This document shows positions 57,575 through 64,000 of a stretch of 64,000 nucleotides of DNA, piece by piece. The notes below the pieces were generated by a model, which had not been told where the DNA came from, made no database searches, and saw only the letters and a list, made by a program, of their open reading frames with translations. Origin of the DNA: an uncultured Luteimonas sp. GTDB taxonomy: Bacteria; Pseudomonadota; Gammaproteobacteria; Xanthomonadales; Xanthomonadaceae. A program made the position numbers and the translations under genes. The stretch spans positions 47,989 to 111,988 of the forward strand of contig CAKTDC010000005.1 in assembly GCA_934541015.1 (NCBI GenBank). Direction: 5' to 3'. Numbering within the stretch: position 1 is the stretch's first letter; each line of letters starts with the position of its first letter.

Positions 57575-58522
57575 ATGGGACTGCTGATCGACGGCCAGTG
57601 GCACGACAGGTGGTACGACACCGCCGGCGACGGCGAATTCCGGCGGGAGGAGGCGAGCTTCCGCGACTGGCTCAGCGCCGACGGCGGCCCCGGGCCGGAC
57701 GGCCAGCGCGGCCACAGGGCCGAGGCCGGCCGCTACCGGCTCTACGTCAGCTACGCCTGTCCCTGGGCGCACCGCACCCTGATCGTGCGCGCCCTCAAGG
57801 GACTCGAGGACCTGCTCCCGGTCTCGGTGGTGCACTGGCGCATGCGCGAGCACGGCTGGACCTTCGCCGACGGCCCCGGCGTCACCTCCGACCCGGTGAT
57901 GGGCGCGCAGTACCTGCATCAGCTGTACGCGCGCGCGCGCCCGGGCATGACCGGGCGGGTGACCGTGCCCCTGCTGTGGGACCAGGCCGGCGACGCCATC
58001 ATCAGCAACGAGTCGTCCGAGCTGATCCGCATGTTCAACAGCGCCTACGACGGTCTGGGCGCCAGGCCCGGCGACTACTGCCCGCAGGAACTGCGCGCCG
58101 GGATCGACGCGGTCAACGCACGCGTCTATCCCACGGTCAACAACGGTGTCTACCGTGCCGGCTTCGCCACCACCCAGTCGGCCTACGAGGATGCGGTGGG
58201 TCCGCTGTTCGACACCCTGGACTGGCTGGAGGAGCGCCTGTCGATGCACGACTGGCTGGTCGGCGGCCAGCTGACCGAGGCCGACATCCGCCTGTTCACC
58301 ACCCTGGTGCGCTTCGACGCGGTGTACCACGGGCACTTCAAGTGCAACCTGCGCCGGATCGCCGACTACCCGGCACTGCACGCCTTCACCGCGCGGATGA
58401 TGGACATCCCGGGCATCGCCGGCACCGTGCACTTCGACCACATCAAGCGCCACTACTACGAGAGCCACGACACCATCAATCCCACCGGCATCGTGCCGCT
58501 GGGCCCGCTGCAGCCGTACTGA
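57575..58522 (+). CDS. Glutathionyl-hydroquinone reductase (Xi-class GST, YqjG/PcpF-like)
   Basis: A 315-aa reductase that removes glutathione from glutathionyl-hydroquinones. The catalytic Cys is C62 in LYVSYACPWAHRTLIVRALKGL. VPLLWDQAGDAIISNESSELIRMFN is the glutathione site, and LVGGQLTEADIRLFTTLVRFDAVYHGHFKCNLRRIADYP the C-terminal domain signature. The ATG at 57575 follows GGGAGG. Upstream lies the REP pair. Confidence 0.95.
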   Translation: MGLLIDGQWHDRWYDTAGDGEFRREEASFRDWLSADGGPGPDGQRGHRAEAGRYRLYVSYACPWAHRTLIVRALKGLEDLLPVSVVHWRMREHGWTFADGPGVTSDPVMGAQYLHQLYARARPGMTGRVTVPLLWDQAGDAIISNESSELIRMFNSAYDGLGARPGDYCPQELRAGIDAVNARVYPTVNNGVYRAGFATTQSAYEDAVGPLFDTLDWLEERLSMHDWLVGGQLTEADIRLFTTLVRFDAVYHGHFKCNLRRIADYPALHAFTARMMDIPGIAGTVHFDHIKRHYYESHDTINPTGIVPLGPLQPY

Positions 58523-58753
58523 GGCCCCGGGGATCCTTGCCGCCCGCCTTCGCCGCAGCAACCCTGGCCCCTGCCGGCGAGGGAAGGAACGGCCGCCGAC
58601 GGACAGGCTCAGGCGTCCGGCAGTCGCCTGCCGGCAGCGACCGGCCGCGATCGGCCTGGTCGCGCATCATCCACGCAGACCCGGCAGCCGCGGGTTCCCT
58701 CGGTTGCCGTCGCCCCATGTGCGCGCCCGTCCGGGCCGCACTCCGTCGATCGC

Positions 58754-59797
58754 TCAGCCGCAGGGTCGCTCCTTCGCGAACGGGTTGAGCCGGCGCACCC
58801 AGCGGTTGCCGCAGTCGATGTCCTCCGGCGCCTGCGCGGCCGCTTCGGCGGCGGCGCGGCGCGCGGCTTCCTCGCTGCGCGCCTGGCGGACGGCGGCGAT
58901 CCGCGCCCGGATCTGCGGCAGCGCCGCCAGCGCCGCGCGCTCGCCTTCCAGGATCGCGGCGTTGCGCTGCTCGAAGCTGACCGGGCCGATCGCGTTGACC
59001 TGCGGCCGGATCACCACGTCGGCCCGCGCCAGCTCCTGCCGCCCCAGGGTCTGGCCCATGATCGTGATCGACTGGTTGACGATACCGGCCATGCCGGTCG
59101 GCGCCGTGCCCGGCGCCTTGCTGGAAATGTCGACGGCGATGACCACGTCGGCGCCCAGCTGGCGCGCGGCATCCACCGGCACCGGGCTGACCACGCCGCC
59201 GTCGACGTAGCTGTGCCCGCCGATCTTCGCCGGTTCGAACACGCCCGGCACGCTGCTCGAGGCGCGCACCGCCTGCCCGGTGTTGCCGCGCACGAAGACC
59301 ACGCGATCGCCGTTGTCCAGGCGCGTGGCGACCGCGGCGAAGCGCTTGTCCATGCGTTCGATCGGCCGCCTGCCGACCTCGTCGTTGACGTAGTCCTGCA
59401 GCGCCTGGCCCTGCACCAGGCCGCCGCCGAACAGGCGCACGTCGCGCAGGCGGGATTCGTCCAGCGCCATCGCCCGCTGCTGCATGCGGAACGGGTCCAT
59501 GCCGCTGGCATAGAGCGCGCCGACCACGCTGCCGGCGCTGGTGCCGGCGACGACGTCGGCGCGGATGCCGTTGGCCTCGAGCATCTTGATCGCGCCGATG
59601 TGGGCGAAGCCCTTGGCCGCGCCGCCGCCCAGCGCCAGGCCGATGCGCACCGGTTCGGCCTTCGGCGCGGGCGCGGCGACCGCAGCGGGCGGCGGATCAT
59701 TGCGGACGGCGTCGCCGCCGCCACAGGCGGCCAGCAGCGTCAGCAGCAGGCCGGCGCAGAGCGGGCGGAGACACGACGTCGGGGCGGAGGCGCGCAT
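58754..59797 (-). CDS. Patatin-like phospholipase (RssA-type) lipoprotein
   Basis: A 347-aa serine lipase with lipobox LLTLLAAC25. LALGGGAAKGFAHIGAI is the oxyanion loop; GTSAGSVVGALYASG the nucleophile elbow (S87); YVDGGVVSPVPVDAARQLGADVVIAVD carries the catalytic Asp in DGG. The C-terminal 80 residues are a long basic/Ala helix ending KERPCG. Predicted to act on phospholipids at the envelope. Last ordinary chromosomal gene before the toxin/mobile region. Confidence 0.9.
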   Translation of the reverse strand: MRASAPTSCLRPLCAGLLLTLLAACGGGDAVRNDPPPAAVAAPAPKAEPVRIGLALGGGAAKGFAHIGAIKMLEANGIRADVVAGTSAGSVVGALYASGMDPFRMQQRAMALDESRLRDVRLFGGGLVQGQALQDYVNDEVGRRPIERMDKRFAAVATRLDNGDRVVFVRGNTGQAVRASSSVPGVFEPAKIGGHSYVDGGVVSPVPVDAARQLGADVVIAVDISSKAPGTAPTGMAGIVNQSITIMGQTLGRQELARADVVIRPQVNAIGPVSFEQRNAAILEGERAALAALPQIRARIAAVRQARSEEAARRAAAEAAAQAPEDIDCGNRWVRRLNPFAKERPCG

Positions 59798-60087
59798 GCG
59801 GATCGAAGGAAATCGAGAAAAAGGGATGCGCGCCGAGGATAGCGGCGGGCGGCCTGTCGGCAGCTGAAGCAGTGACGAGCCTGGCGGTTCTTCTTGCTGC
59901 GCGTGCCCAGGTTGCCGTTGGCGCCCCAGGCGCAGCCCTCGTTGACGAGGTTGCAGGTGGAGGCGTTGCCCGCGCAGATCCCCTGCGGCCGTCCGGTCAT
60001 CGGCCAGTAGCTGCGGCTCAGGTCCATGGCCGCGCTGTATTCGAACGTGGTGGTGCCGCTGTCCGGATTGAGGCAGCGTCCAGACAT
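59740..60087 (-). pseudogene. Short reading frame with RHS/YD-repeat-like start
   Basis: The 115-codon frame begins MSGRCLNPDSGTTTFEYSAAMDLS, which resembles an RHS/YD repeat (NPxxGTTTFEY), then a Cys-rich piece (GICAGNASTCNLVNEGCAWG) and a meaningless Arg-rich end running into the patatin gene start. A related start (MSGRRLNPDSGPTTFDF) occurs at 62610. It is more likely a displaced fragment than a working gene, but the ATG and the block before it are conserved between the copies. Confidence 0.4.
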
Positions 60088-60134
60088 GGAAGTGGTTCTT
60101 CAGGGAAGATCAATTGTCCCTGACACCATTAATC
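60041..60134. repeat. Duplicated ~93-bp block, copy 1
   Basis: From TCGAACGT to CACCATTAAT this block aligns with 62564-62656, with about a dozen substitutions over ~93 bp and no large gap. It contains the ATG and first codons of the RHS-like frame and an inverted CAATTG-bearing element. Both copies have the same orientation and flank the toxin/IS module. Confidence 0.85.
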
Positions 60135-60184
60135 CGTAGTCGCGCCTGCGGGCTGCGAGCAACCTTCATGACTGAGGATCGGGG

Positions 60185-60826
60185 CTAATCAGCACCTCTG
60201 TTGTGTTCTTCCCTCCACGCAGCACCCAATTTTTTACATTCGGACAGGCCATGAGTATCGAATGCTTTGCTTAAGTCATCGATTTCGCAATTTCCAACTA
60301 AATCTGAATTCTTATTCAGAAATGAATACTGCTCGCAACCCCCTATTACCTTTGTTTCTTTATTAGTATGGAATACTTGGTTCTTATTTGCCCCACCCCT
60401 ACACTCATCCAAGGGGATTAGAATATCTCCATTGAACGCGAGACCAGGGCATTGTGAATCTTGGCTAAGAGTTCCAATGATTGCATAGGAGTGATCTTGC
60501 TTTAAATTGTAATCAGTGCATATCATCAAAAGCACGTTGCCTGGTTCGCCAAACTTGTCAAATAGAATCACGCTGCCCCCCCTCCCATCCGGCGCCTTGG
60601 GATCAACCCGTATAACAAGAATCCTTCCAGAAACCGTATGATCTCCGCGATACCAGGCGGGAGATGGCGTTATTACATTATCCCCTATCAGCATCTGACC
60701 TAAATCATTCGGTCGATCATCGCCACCCATATTAAGCTGGTTGCGCTCAGGCGATTCACAGCCCGAGATCGCAAGTGAAGCGATAATCAGCGACAACAAT
60801 ATACTAGTCCGAATAATATTTATCAT
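60185..60826 (-). CDS. Lipoprotein, probable immunity protein of the adjacent peptidase toxin
   Basis: A 213-aa lipoprotein (LIIASLAISGC22) that I do not recognise. It has six cysteines in the mature part (for example ICTDYNLKQD, SQCPGLAFNG, ECRGGANKN, GGCEQYS, GNCEIDD, SECKKLG), compatible with disulfides in the periplasm. It is AT-rich, unlike the genome around it. Its start lies 23 bp inside the preceding toxin-like gene, the toxin-then-immunity order. A periplasmic lipoprotein is a sensible inhibitor of a peptidase delivered there, but this is inference. Confidence 0.75.
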   Translation of the reverse strand: MINIIRTSILLSLIIASLAISGCESPERNQLNMGGDDRPNDLGQMLIGDNVITPSPAWYRGDHTVSGRILVIRVDPKAPDGRGGSVILFDKFGEPGNVLLMICTDYNLKQDHSYAIIGTLSQDSQCPGLAFNGDILIPLDECRGGANKNQVFHTNKETKVIGGCEQYSFLNKNSDLVGNCEIDDLSKAFDTHGLSECKKLGAAWREEHNRGAD

Positions 60827-61367
60827 AAATAGTTATCGCCCTATTTACCGCCGATTCAATTTGAATGTGAACATTGTTTTGTATTTGTTGCCAATTTCCA
60901 GGCCTTTCAGACTTTATATATGAAGGTTCAGTATATCCCTCAGATTTGAACCATTGGTATCTGTGATCAGGGTAGTCGTGGGCTATTTCATGAAAAATGG
61001 ATGCGGCGGCACTCCTAATTGATTCCGCATTATGTATGTATATCCCAGTACTGTTATAAATGTCGTTGTGAGCCAAGTGAAACCCATCGTGTGAGCTAGA
61101 TATTTCAAAATTCATATCCGGATCCCAATGAATCTTGAATGCGTCTGAACTTTCAATCCTGCGAGCATCCATCCAGCCGGTCCTGAATTCCAAGATAGAA
61201 CTGGTTTTTCCAGATCGGATGAGCCATCTAACTCGGAGTTCGGCCGTCCGGACTGTCTCTATGTCTCCGTCCATTGCCAACATTGAACGGACCTTAACTG
61301 ATTCTTGAGGAGGGCGTGGCGATCTTCTTGGATTGGGCATCATTGCCCCTTGAATCGCCCCACTCAT
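60804..61367 (-). CDS. Predicted zinc-metallopeptidase toxin domain (HEIAH)
   Basis: A 187-aa AT-rich gene. SIFHEIAHDYPDH (HExxH, H126-H130) with E143/E147 downstream (KSEGYTEPSY) marks a zincin. No signal peptide. The N-terminal 30 residues (MSGAIQGAMMPNPRRSPRPPQ) look like a linker, consistent with an orphan C-terminal toxin module cut from an RHS or similar carrier. A TAA lies five codons before the ATG, so it is not fused upstream now. It overlaps the lipoprotein gene by 23 bp. Upstream sequence is insertion-element debris. Target unknown. Confidence 0.72.
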   Translation of the reverse strand: MSGAIQGAMMPNPRRSPRPPQESVKVRSMLAMDGDIETVRTAELRVRWLIRSGKTSSILEFRTGWMDARRIESSDAFKIHWDPDMNFEISSSHDGFHLAHNDIYNSTGIYIHNAESIRSAAASIFHEIAHDYPDHRYQWFKSEGYTEPSYIKSERPGNWQQIQNNVHIQIESAVNRAITIYDKYYSD

Positions 61368-61465
61368 CGCCCCACCTGATTAGCCCCGACCCTCAGCCGC
61401 CAGTCGCAGGATCTGCGTCTCCCCCGGCGCAGGATGGAGCCACCTGAAGTCAACGAGGCGGCGCC

Positions 61466-61501
61466 ATGAGCATCAACCCCGTGCAATTCCAGGCCGGTCT
61501 G
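61466..61501 (+). mobile_element. N-terminal remnant of an IS1595-family (ISXo2-like) transposase
   Basis: The frame MSINPVQFQAGL matches the first residues I remember for ISXo2-type transposases (MSxNxVQFQxGL). It is cut after CTG by the end of an IS21-type element. The left end of the IS presumably lies between 61380 and 61466 but was not resolved. Confidence 0.55.
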
Positions 61502-61955
61502 TTGCGTATTCCGACGAAGTCGGCCACCGATTCCAGTGGAAGCCGGCCCCCCGTTCCAGGCGAAGCCGGCCACTGTTTCCGATCCAAGCCGGCCACCTGG
61601 CCGGGGTCGTGCGTGGCGGGTGGATTATGGGCTGGAAGCCGGGCTCGGCGCCATGGTCGCCGAGGCGCGTTTGCGCATCGAGTCACCGCTGAGCGCGAGC
61701 CGGTAGCTGTTGTGCACGAGCCGGTCGAGGATGGCGTCGGCGAGCGTGGGATCGCCGAGATAGGCGTGCCACTGTTCGACCGGCAGTTGGCTGGTGATCA
61801 GCGTGGAGCTCTTGTCGTAGCGGTCCTCGAGGATTTCCAGCAGGTCGCGCCGGTGCAGGTCGGTCATCGGTGCCAGGGCGAAGTCGTCGAGCACGATCAG
61901 TTCGACCTTGGCCAGCGAGCGGAAGAAGGCGCTGCGCCGGGACTCGGCGTGGGCC
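61500..61955 (-). mobile_element. Remnant of an IS21-family element with istB 3' end
   Basis: A TGT-starting end (61500) is followed by four copies of a 23-bp repeat (starts at 61516, 61539, 61562, 61585; consensus GAAGCCGGCCACCGTTCCA), typical of IS21 multiple terminal repeats. On the minus strand, from about 61955 to the stop at 61625, the frame encodes the C-terminal half of an IstB ATPase (FFRSLAKVELIVLDDFALAPMTDLHRRDLLEILEDRYDKSSTLITSQLP, then LADAILDRLVHNSYRLALSGDSMRKR). IstA and the IstB N-terminus are missing. Insertion interrupted the IS1595-like gene and truncated phzF. Confidence 0.85.
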
Positions 61956-62336
61956 TTGGCCGAACTCGCCGACGAGGCCGCGCTGCGTTCGGCGACGCCG
62001 GACTGGGCCGCCATCGCACGCCTGGCCCTGGACACCGACAGCATGGGCCTGTGCGCATTCGCGCGCAGCGACGATCCGGTCTACTACCTCGCCGTCCGCG
62101 CCTGGGTCGGCGCGCCCGCGCCATTCGAGGACGCCGCCTCGGGCGCGGCCAACGCCACGCTGGCGGCGTGGCTCGCCTCCCGGGACGCGCTCCCGGGCGA
62201 CAGCGGCTTCTACCGCATCAGCCAGGGACGCGAAGTCGGCCACGACGCGATCATCGAACTGCGCGTGGACGCGGCCGGCGACGTCTGGTCCGGCGGCCGC
62301 GTGCAGACGGTGGTCGAGGGCGTGATCGACTGGTGA
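61950..62336 (+). pseudogene. 5'-truncated PhzF-family gene
   Basis: From ELADEAALRSATPDWAAIARLALDTDSMGLCAFARSDDPVYYLAVRAWVGAPAPFEDAASGAANATLAAWLASRDAL to SGFYRISQGREVGHDAIIELRVDA and GGRVQTVVEGVIDW, this is the C-terminal half of a PhzF-like epimerase/isomerase (the GAANATLAAWLA block is the PhzF DPATGSANGALAAY equivalent). The N-terminal half, with the catalytic Glu, is absent: the frame runs into IS21 sequence at about 61955. High GC indicates an old native gene. Confidence 0.8.
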
Positions 62337-62508
62337 CCGCGGGAGCGGGCTGCGCCGAGGCAGCGCCCGTTTCCTCCCGCGCCCTCCCACGCCGGAATTC
62401 CATCGGTTCCTGCGGAATCGGATTTCGACCGTAAGCGCCTCGGGGCTGCGACGGCGCGTGCGAATCGCGCTTCGGCAGAAAAATGTACTACGGCCCCTGC
62501 TTTCCTGG

Positions 62509-62610
62509 TCACGTTGCCCCGGCCTCGGCCTCCTGCGCCAGCAGTTTGCCGGTCGCGTTGAAGTCGAACGTCGTGGGGCCGCTGTCCGGATTGAGGCGGC
62601 GTCCAGACAT
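62509..62610 (-). pseudogene. Second short RHS-like fragment
   Basis: A 33-codon frame, MSGRRLNPDSGPTTFDFNATGKLL and nine more residues, then TGA. It aligns with the start of the frame at 60087 and shares its upstream 48 bp, including CTGGAGG as a possible ribosome site. Probably a remnant. Confidence 0.4.
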
Positions 62611-62656
62611 GGAATTGGTCCTCCAGGAGCGACCAATTGTCTCCGACACCATTAAT
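62564..62656. repeat. Duplicated ~93-bp block, copy 2
   Basis: Direct copy of 60041-60134. Just beyond it the motif CACCATTAAT is repeated (62648-62653 and 62661-62670), suggesting an additional small duplication at this end. Confidence 0.85.
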
Positions 62657-62707
62657 TGGACACCATTAATCGGTTCTCACTATTTCTGGTTGCTGCGGCC
62701 CCTGCTC

Positions 62708-63076
62708 CTAACCTCCATTCCCGTTTTCGCTGACCCCGGTCCTACGCGAGATTTTTTCATGATTCCGGTTATTTGCCAGCATAAAAAAACAATAAGCATT
62801 CAAAAAAACAATAAAAATGAATAGGATTTTTGCGATAGAATCTAAAAAATCTGATATTATCGTGAATTCTCGAACATAAATCCCATCTCTGAAATTTATT
62901 AAAATTCCAACAATAAAAGAACTAAAAACAACAGTAATCGTGAAGATAATTAACGACAAAAATAAGAGGAGAGAGGATCTTGTCTTAAATACCTTCCAGA
63001 ATGTGAGAACGGAAATTATCAATACGGCATCTGAAACTATTAATAGAAATACAATCATGGAGTCAAATTTACTCAT
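62708..63076 (-). CDS. Small multi-spanning membrane protein, possible immunity protein
   Basis: A 122-aa AT-rich gene with three hydrophobic segments (about residues 7-27, 35-60 and 83-105) and a basic C-terminal tail (NNRNHEKISRRTGVSENG). Not recognised. It lies downstream of the RHS-type toxin end on the same strand. Its ATG overlaps the TGA of an open frame (63073-63291) at ATGA, as if coupled. Small membrane proteins next to polymorphic toxin ends are often immunity proteins. Confidence 0.68.
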   Translation of the reverse strand: MSKFDSMIVFLLIVSDAVLIISVLTFWKVFKTRSSLLLFLSLIIFTITVVFSSFIVGILINFRDGIYVREFTIISDFLDSIAKILFIFIVFLNAYCFFMLANNRNHEKISRRTGVSENGNGG

Positions 63077-63291
63077 AACACACTCTTGTTTATGAAAGGT
63101 CTGAACAAGTAGTCGACATGAACGCTCAATCCGAGCCCGCTCATGTGCTCCGGATTCGGTTCGCGGGTTTCTGCCTTTACAAGCCGTTTCAAGCCGGGAT
63201 TGCCTGAAGATTCCGCTCGCTTCCGATCTTCAGACGCGCCCTCCCCGTCATCGCCAACAATCGCTTGCGTGCCATTCCAGAGGTTCGGTAG
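63073..63291 (-). other. Open reading frame remnant between toxin end and membrane protein
   Basis: A 72-codon frame (NGTQAIVGDDGEGASEDRKRAESSGNPGLKRL, then HMSGLGLSVHVDYLFRPFINKSVL) is open from a TAG at 63292 to a TGA overlapping the next ATG. It has no plausible start near its beginning, so it may be the tail of a former toxin or carrier protein. Its composition is more GC-rich than both neighbours. Confidence 0.35.
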
Positions 63292-63352
63292 CTATTATTT
63301 ATTTTCCTAATCTCATAAATAGTATTGAATACTTATTTAAAACACCATGATT

Positions 63353-64000
63353 TTAATAAGGACGATCAAAGAACTTATTGTCCCTTTGTCTTTGCCCTAT
63401 TATGAATGCGGGGTAATCTTTCTGAAGGCCTGCAAACATTCTAACCTGTGACAGGTTCACAGCTTTTGCTTTCGATGCATAATCAATCCCGGACGCCCCT
63501 CTTACGCCATATTCATGTTTACGATTTCTATATAATACATGGAGAGAAAGGTTGCTTACCTCTATTACTGGATGCGTGTGATACACAAGTGCAAGGCTGT
63601 AGCCATCATAAAATTTTATGTTGTGGGTAGGAATTTCATAAACCCCACTGCTCTCATTGAATAACCCGATAGGCATTTTATCTATTATCACGGACGTTCT
63701 GTCATGATTTTCATGAACATATATCCCACGCTCTGATCTGTAGCCAGTATTCGCGTCCATTATTTTCATCGAATCTATCTTGGCTTGATCAACTGCGTTC
63801 CTTACTTCTTCATATTTGTTATACAATCTTTTGAATGCTTGGGCGGAATGAAAAGCTGACACCATCTCATTAAAAGAAAACTGCATCGCAGCAGTCACCG
63901 CCCCATTACCAAATTTCCCTCCCGTCATCACGGAAGTAGTTCCGCCGGCAATAGCAACAATCGCGGTATCGCCCCAATCATTGCCAGTCGATGGCAGGTT
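63353..64000 (-). CDS. RHS-type polymorphic toxin, C-terminal part (5' end outside window)
   Basis: The frame is open to the right edge. The visible 215 residues begin NLPSTGNDWGDTAIVAIAGGTTSVMTGGKFGNGAVTAAMQFSFNE, which is the hydrophobic GGGKFxNGAVTxAFxxxFN hallmark before the variable toxin end of RHS proteins. The C-terminal ~125 residues contain RGIYVHENHD, GYSLALVYHTHP and ASGIDYASKA, an HxHP...SxxD arrangement like JAB or DUF4329 domains, so this is the putative toxin. It is strongly AT-rich. The full carrier with YD repeats should lie beyond the window. Immunity candidates are downstream at 62708-63076. Confidence 0.75.
   Translation of the reverse strand, partial: NLPSTGNDWGDTAIVAIAGGTTSVMTGGKFGNGAVTAAMQFSFNEMVSAFHSAQAFKRLYNKYEEVRNAVDQAKIDSMKIMDANTGYRSERGIYVHENHDRTSVIIDKMPIGLFNESSGVYEIPTHNIKFYDGYSLALVYHTHPVIEVSNLSLHVLYRNRKHEYGVRGASGIDYASKAKAVNLSQVRMFAGLQKDYPAFIIGQRQRDNKFFDRPY

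Noticed and set aside
61516-61607. Four regularly spaced 23-bp repeats, considered as a CRISPR array
   Set aside because: The copies are directly adjacent without spacers and lie at the end of an istB-bearing remnant; they are IS21 terminal repeats.
63119-63208. 29-codon plus-strand frame (MNAQSEPAHVLRIRF...) in the toxin region
   Set aside because: No ribosome site, opposite to an open frame that couples to the next gene, and no recognisable feature.

Overview
The window is high-GC, codon-biased Gammaproteobacterial DNA and looks like a chromosomal piece of a Lysobacter/Luteimonas/Xanthomonas-type bacterium (Xanthomonadaceae). The reasons are the gene families present (TonB-dependent receptors with carboxypeptidase-like or TIGR01782-type features, a smeTDEF-like pump, TrmL, tandem SodC, ISXo2-like and IS21 remnants) and the dispersed GCGAAGGCGGG repeats. 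Names are assigned from motifs and remembered family features; no search was run.

Layout. 1-2.9 kb: end of a DUF4010/MgtC-type membrane protein, a FadI-like thiolase and an unknown protein. 3.1-4.3 kb: two SodC-type lipoproteins, one intact and one stripped of its metal ligands. 4.4-13.4 kb: a nitrogen-control block with ntrC and ntrB (overlapping), then (after a GST and an AmiD-like amidase) amtB, glnK and a TorF-type porin gene with an in-frame stop, then glnA. The glnA upstream region holds a near-textbook NtrC/IHF/sigma-54 promoter. The glnA 3' end is followed by two 149-bp tandem units that each repeat the gene's last 36 bp. 13.6-15.3 kb: uppP and a META/DUF4377 lipoprotein. 15.4-17 kb: a type II restriction-modification pair of lower GC (BglII/BstYI-type nuclease and MT-A70 methylase), with a 28-bp palindrome carrying two AGATCT sites in the methylase promoter.

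17.2-30.5 kb: housekeeping and envelope genes (PEBP, TPR-sulfotransferase, hydrolase-PlsC pair, YiiX-like protease, thioesterase, two paralogous small proteins under a GGTG-N16-CACC palindrome, a PLD-YceI-SixA overlapping set, ParA-like and AAA+ ATPases). 30.7-42.4 kb: a TonB receptor, two divergent phosphatases, an SDR, trmL, and a second TonB receptor overlapping a Tat-exported protein. 42.5-50.5 kb: NDH-2 and a complete RND efflux operon with a divergent TetR repressor and a palindromic operator. 50.6-53.4 kb: a YceI, pirin, cytochrome b561, YceI group around an AT-rich promoter island. 53.5-59.8 kb: cation P-type ATPase overlapping a Ca2+/Na+ exchanger, a glutathionyl-hydroquinone reductase, and a patatin lipoprotein.

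59.8-64 kb is different: AT-rich islands alternate with high-GC mobile-element debris. It contains the C-terminal end of an RHS-type polymorphic toxin (cut by the window edge), a small membrane protein that may be its immunity protein, a predicted zinc-metallopeptidase toxin overlapping a lipoprotein (likely immunity), two copies of a ~93-bp block flanking the inner module, remnants of an IS1595-type and an IS21-type element, and a 5'-truncated phzF. This is the most likely place for an undescribed effector-immunity system.
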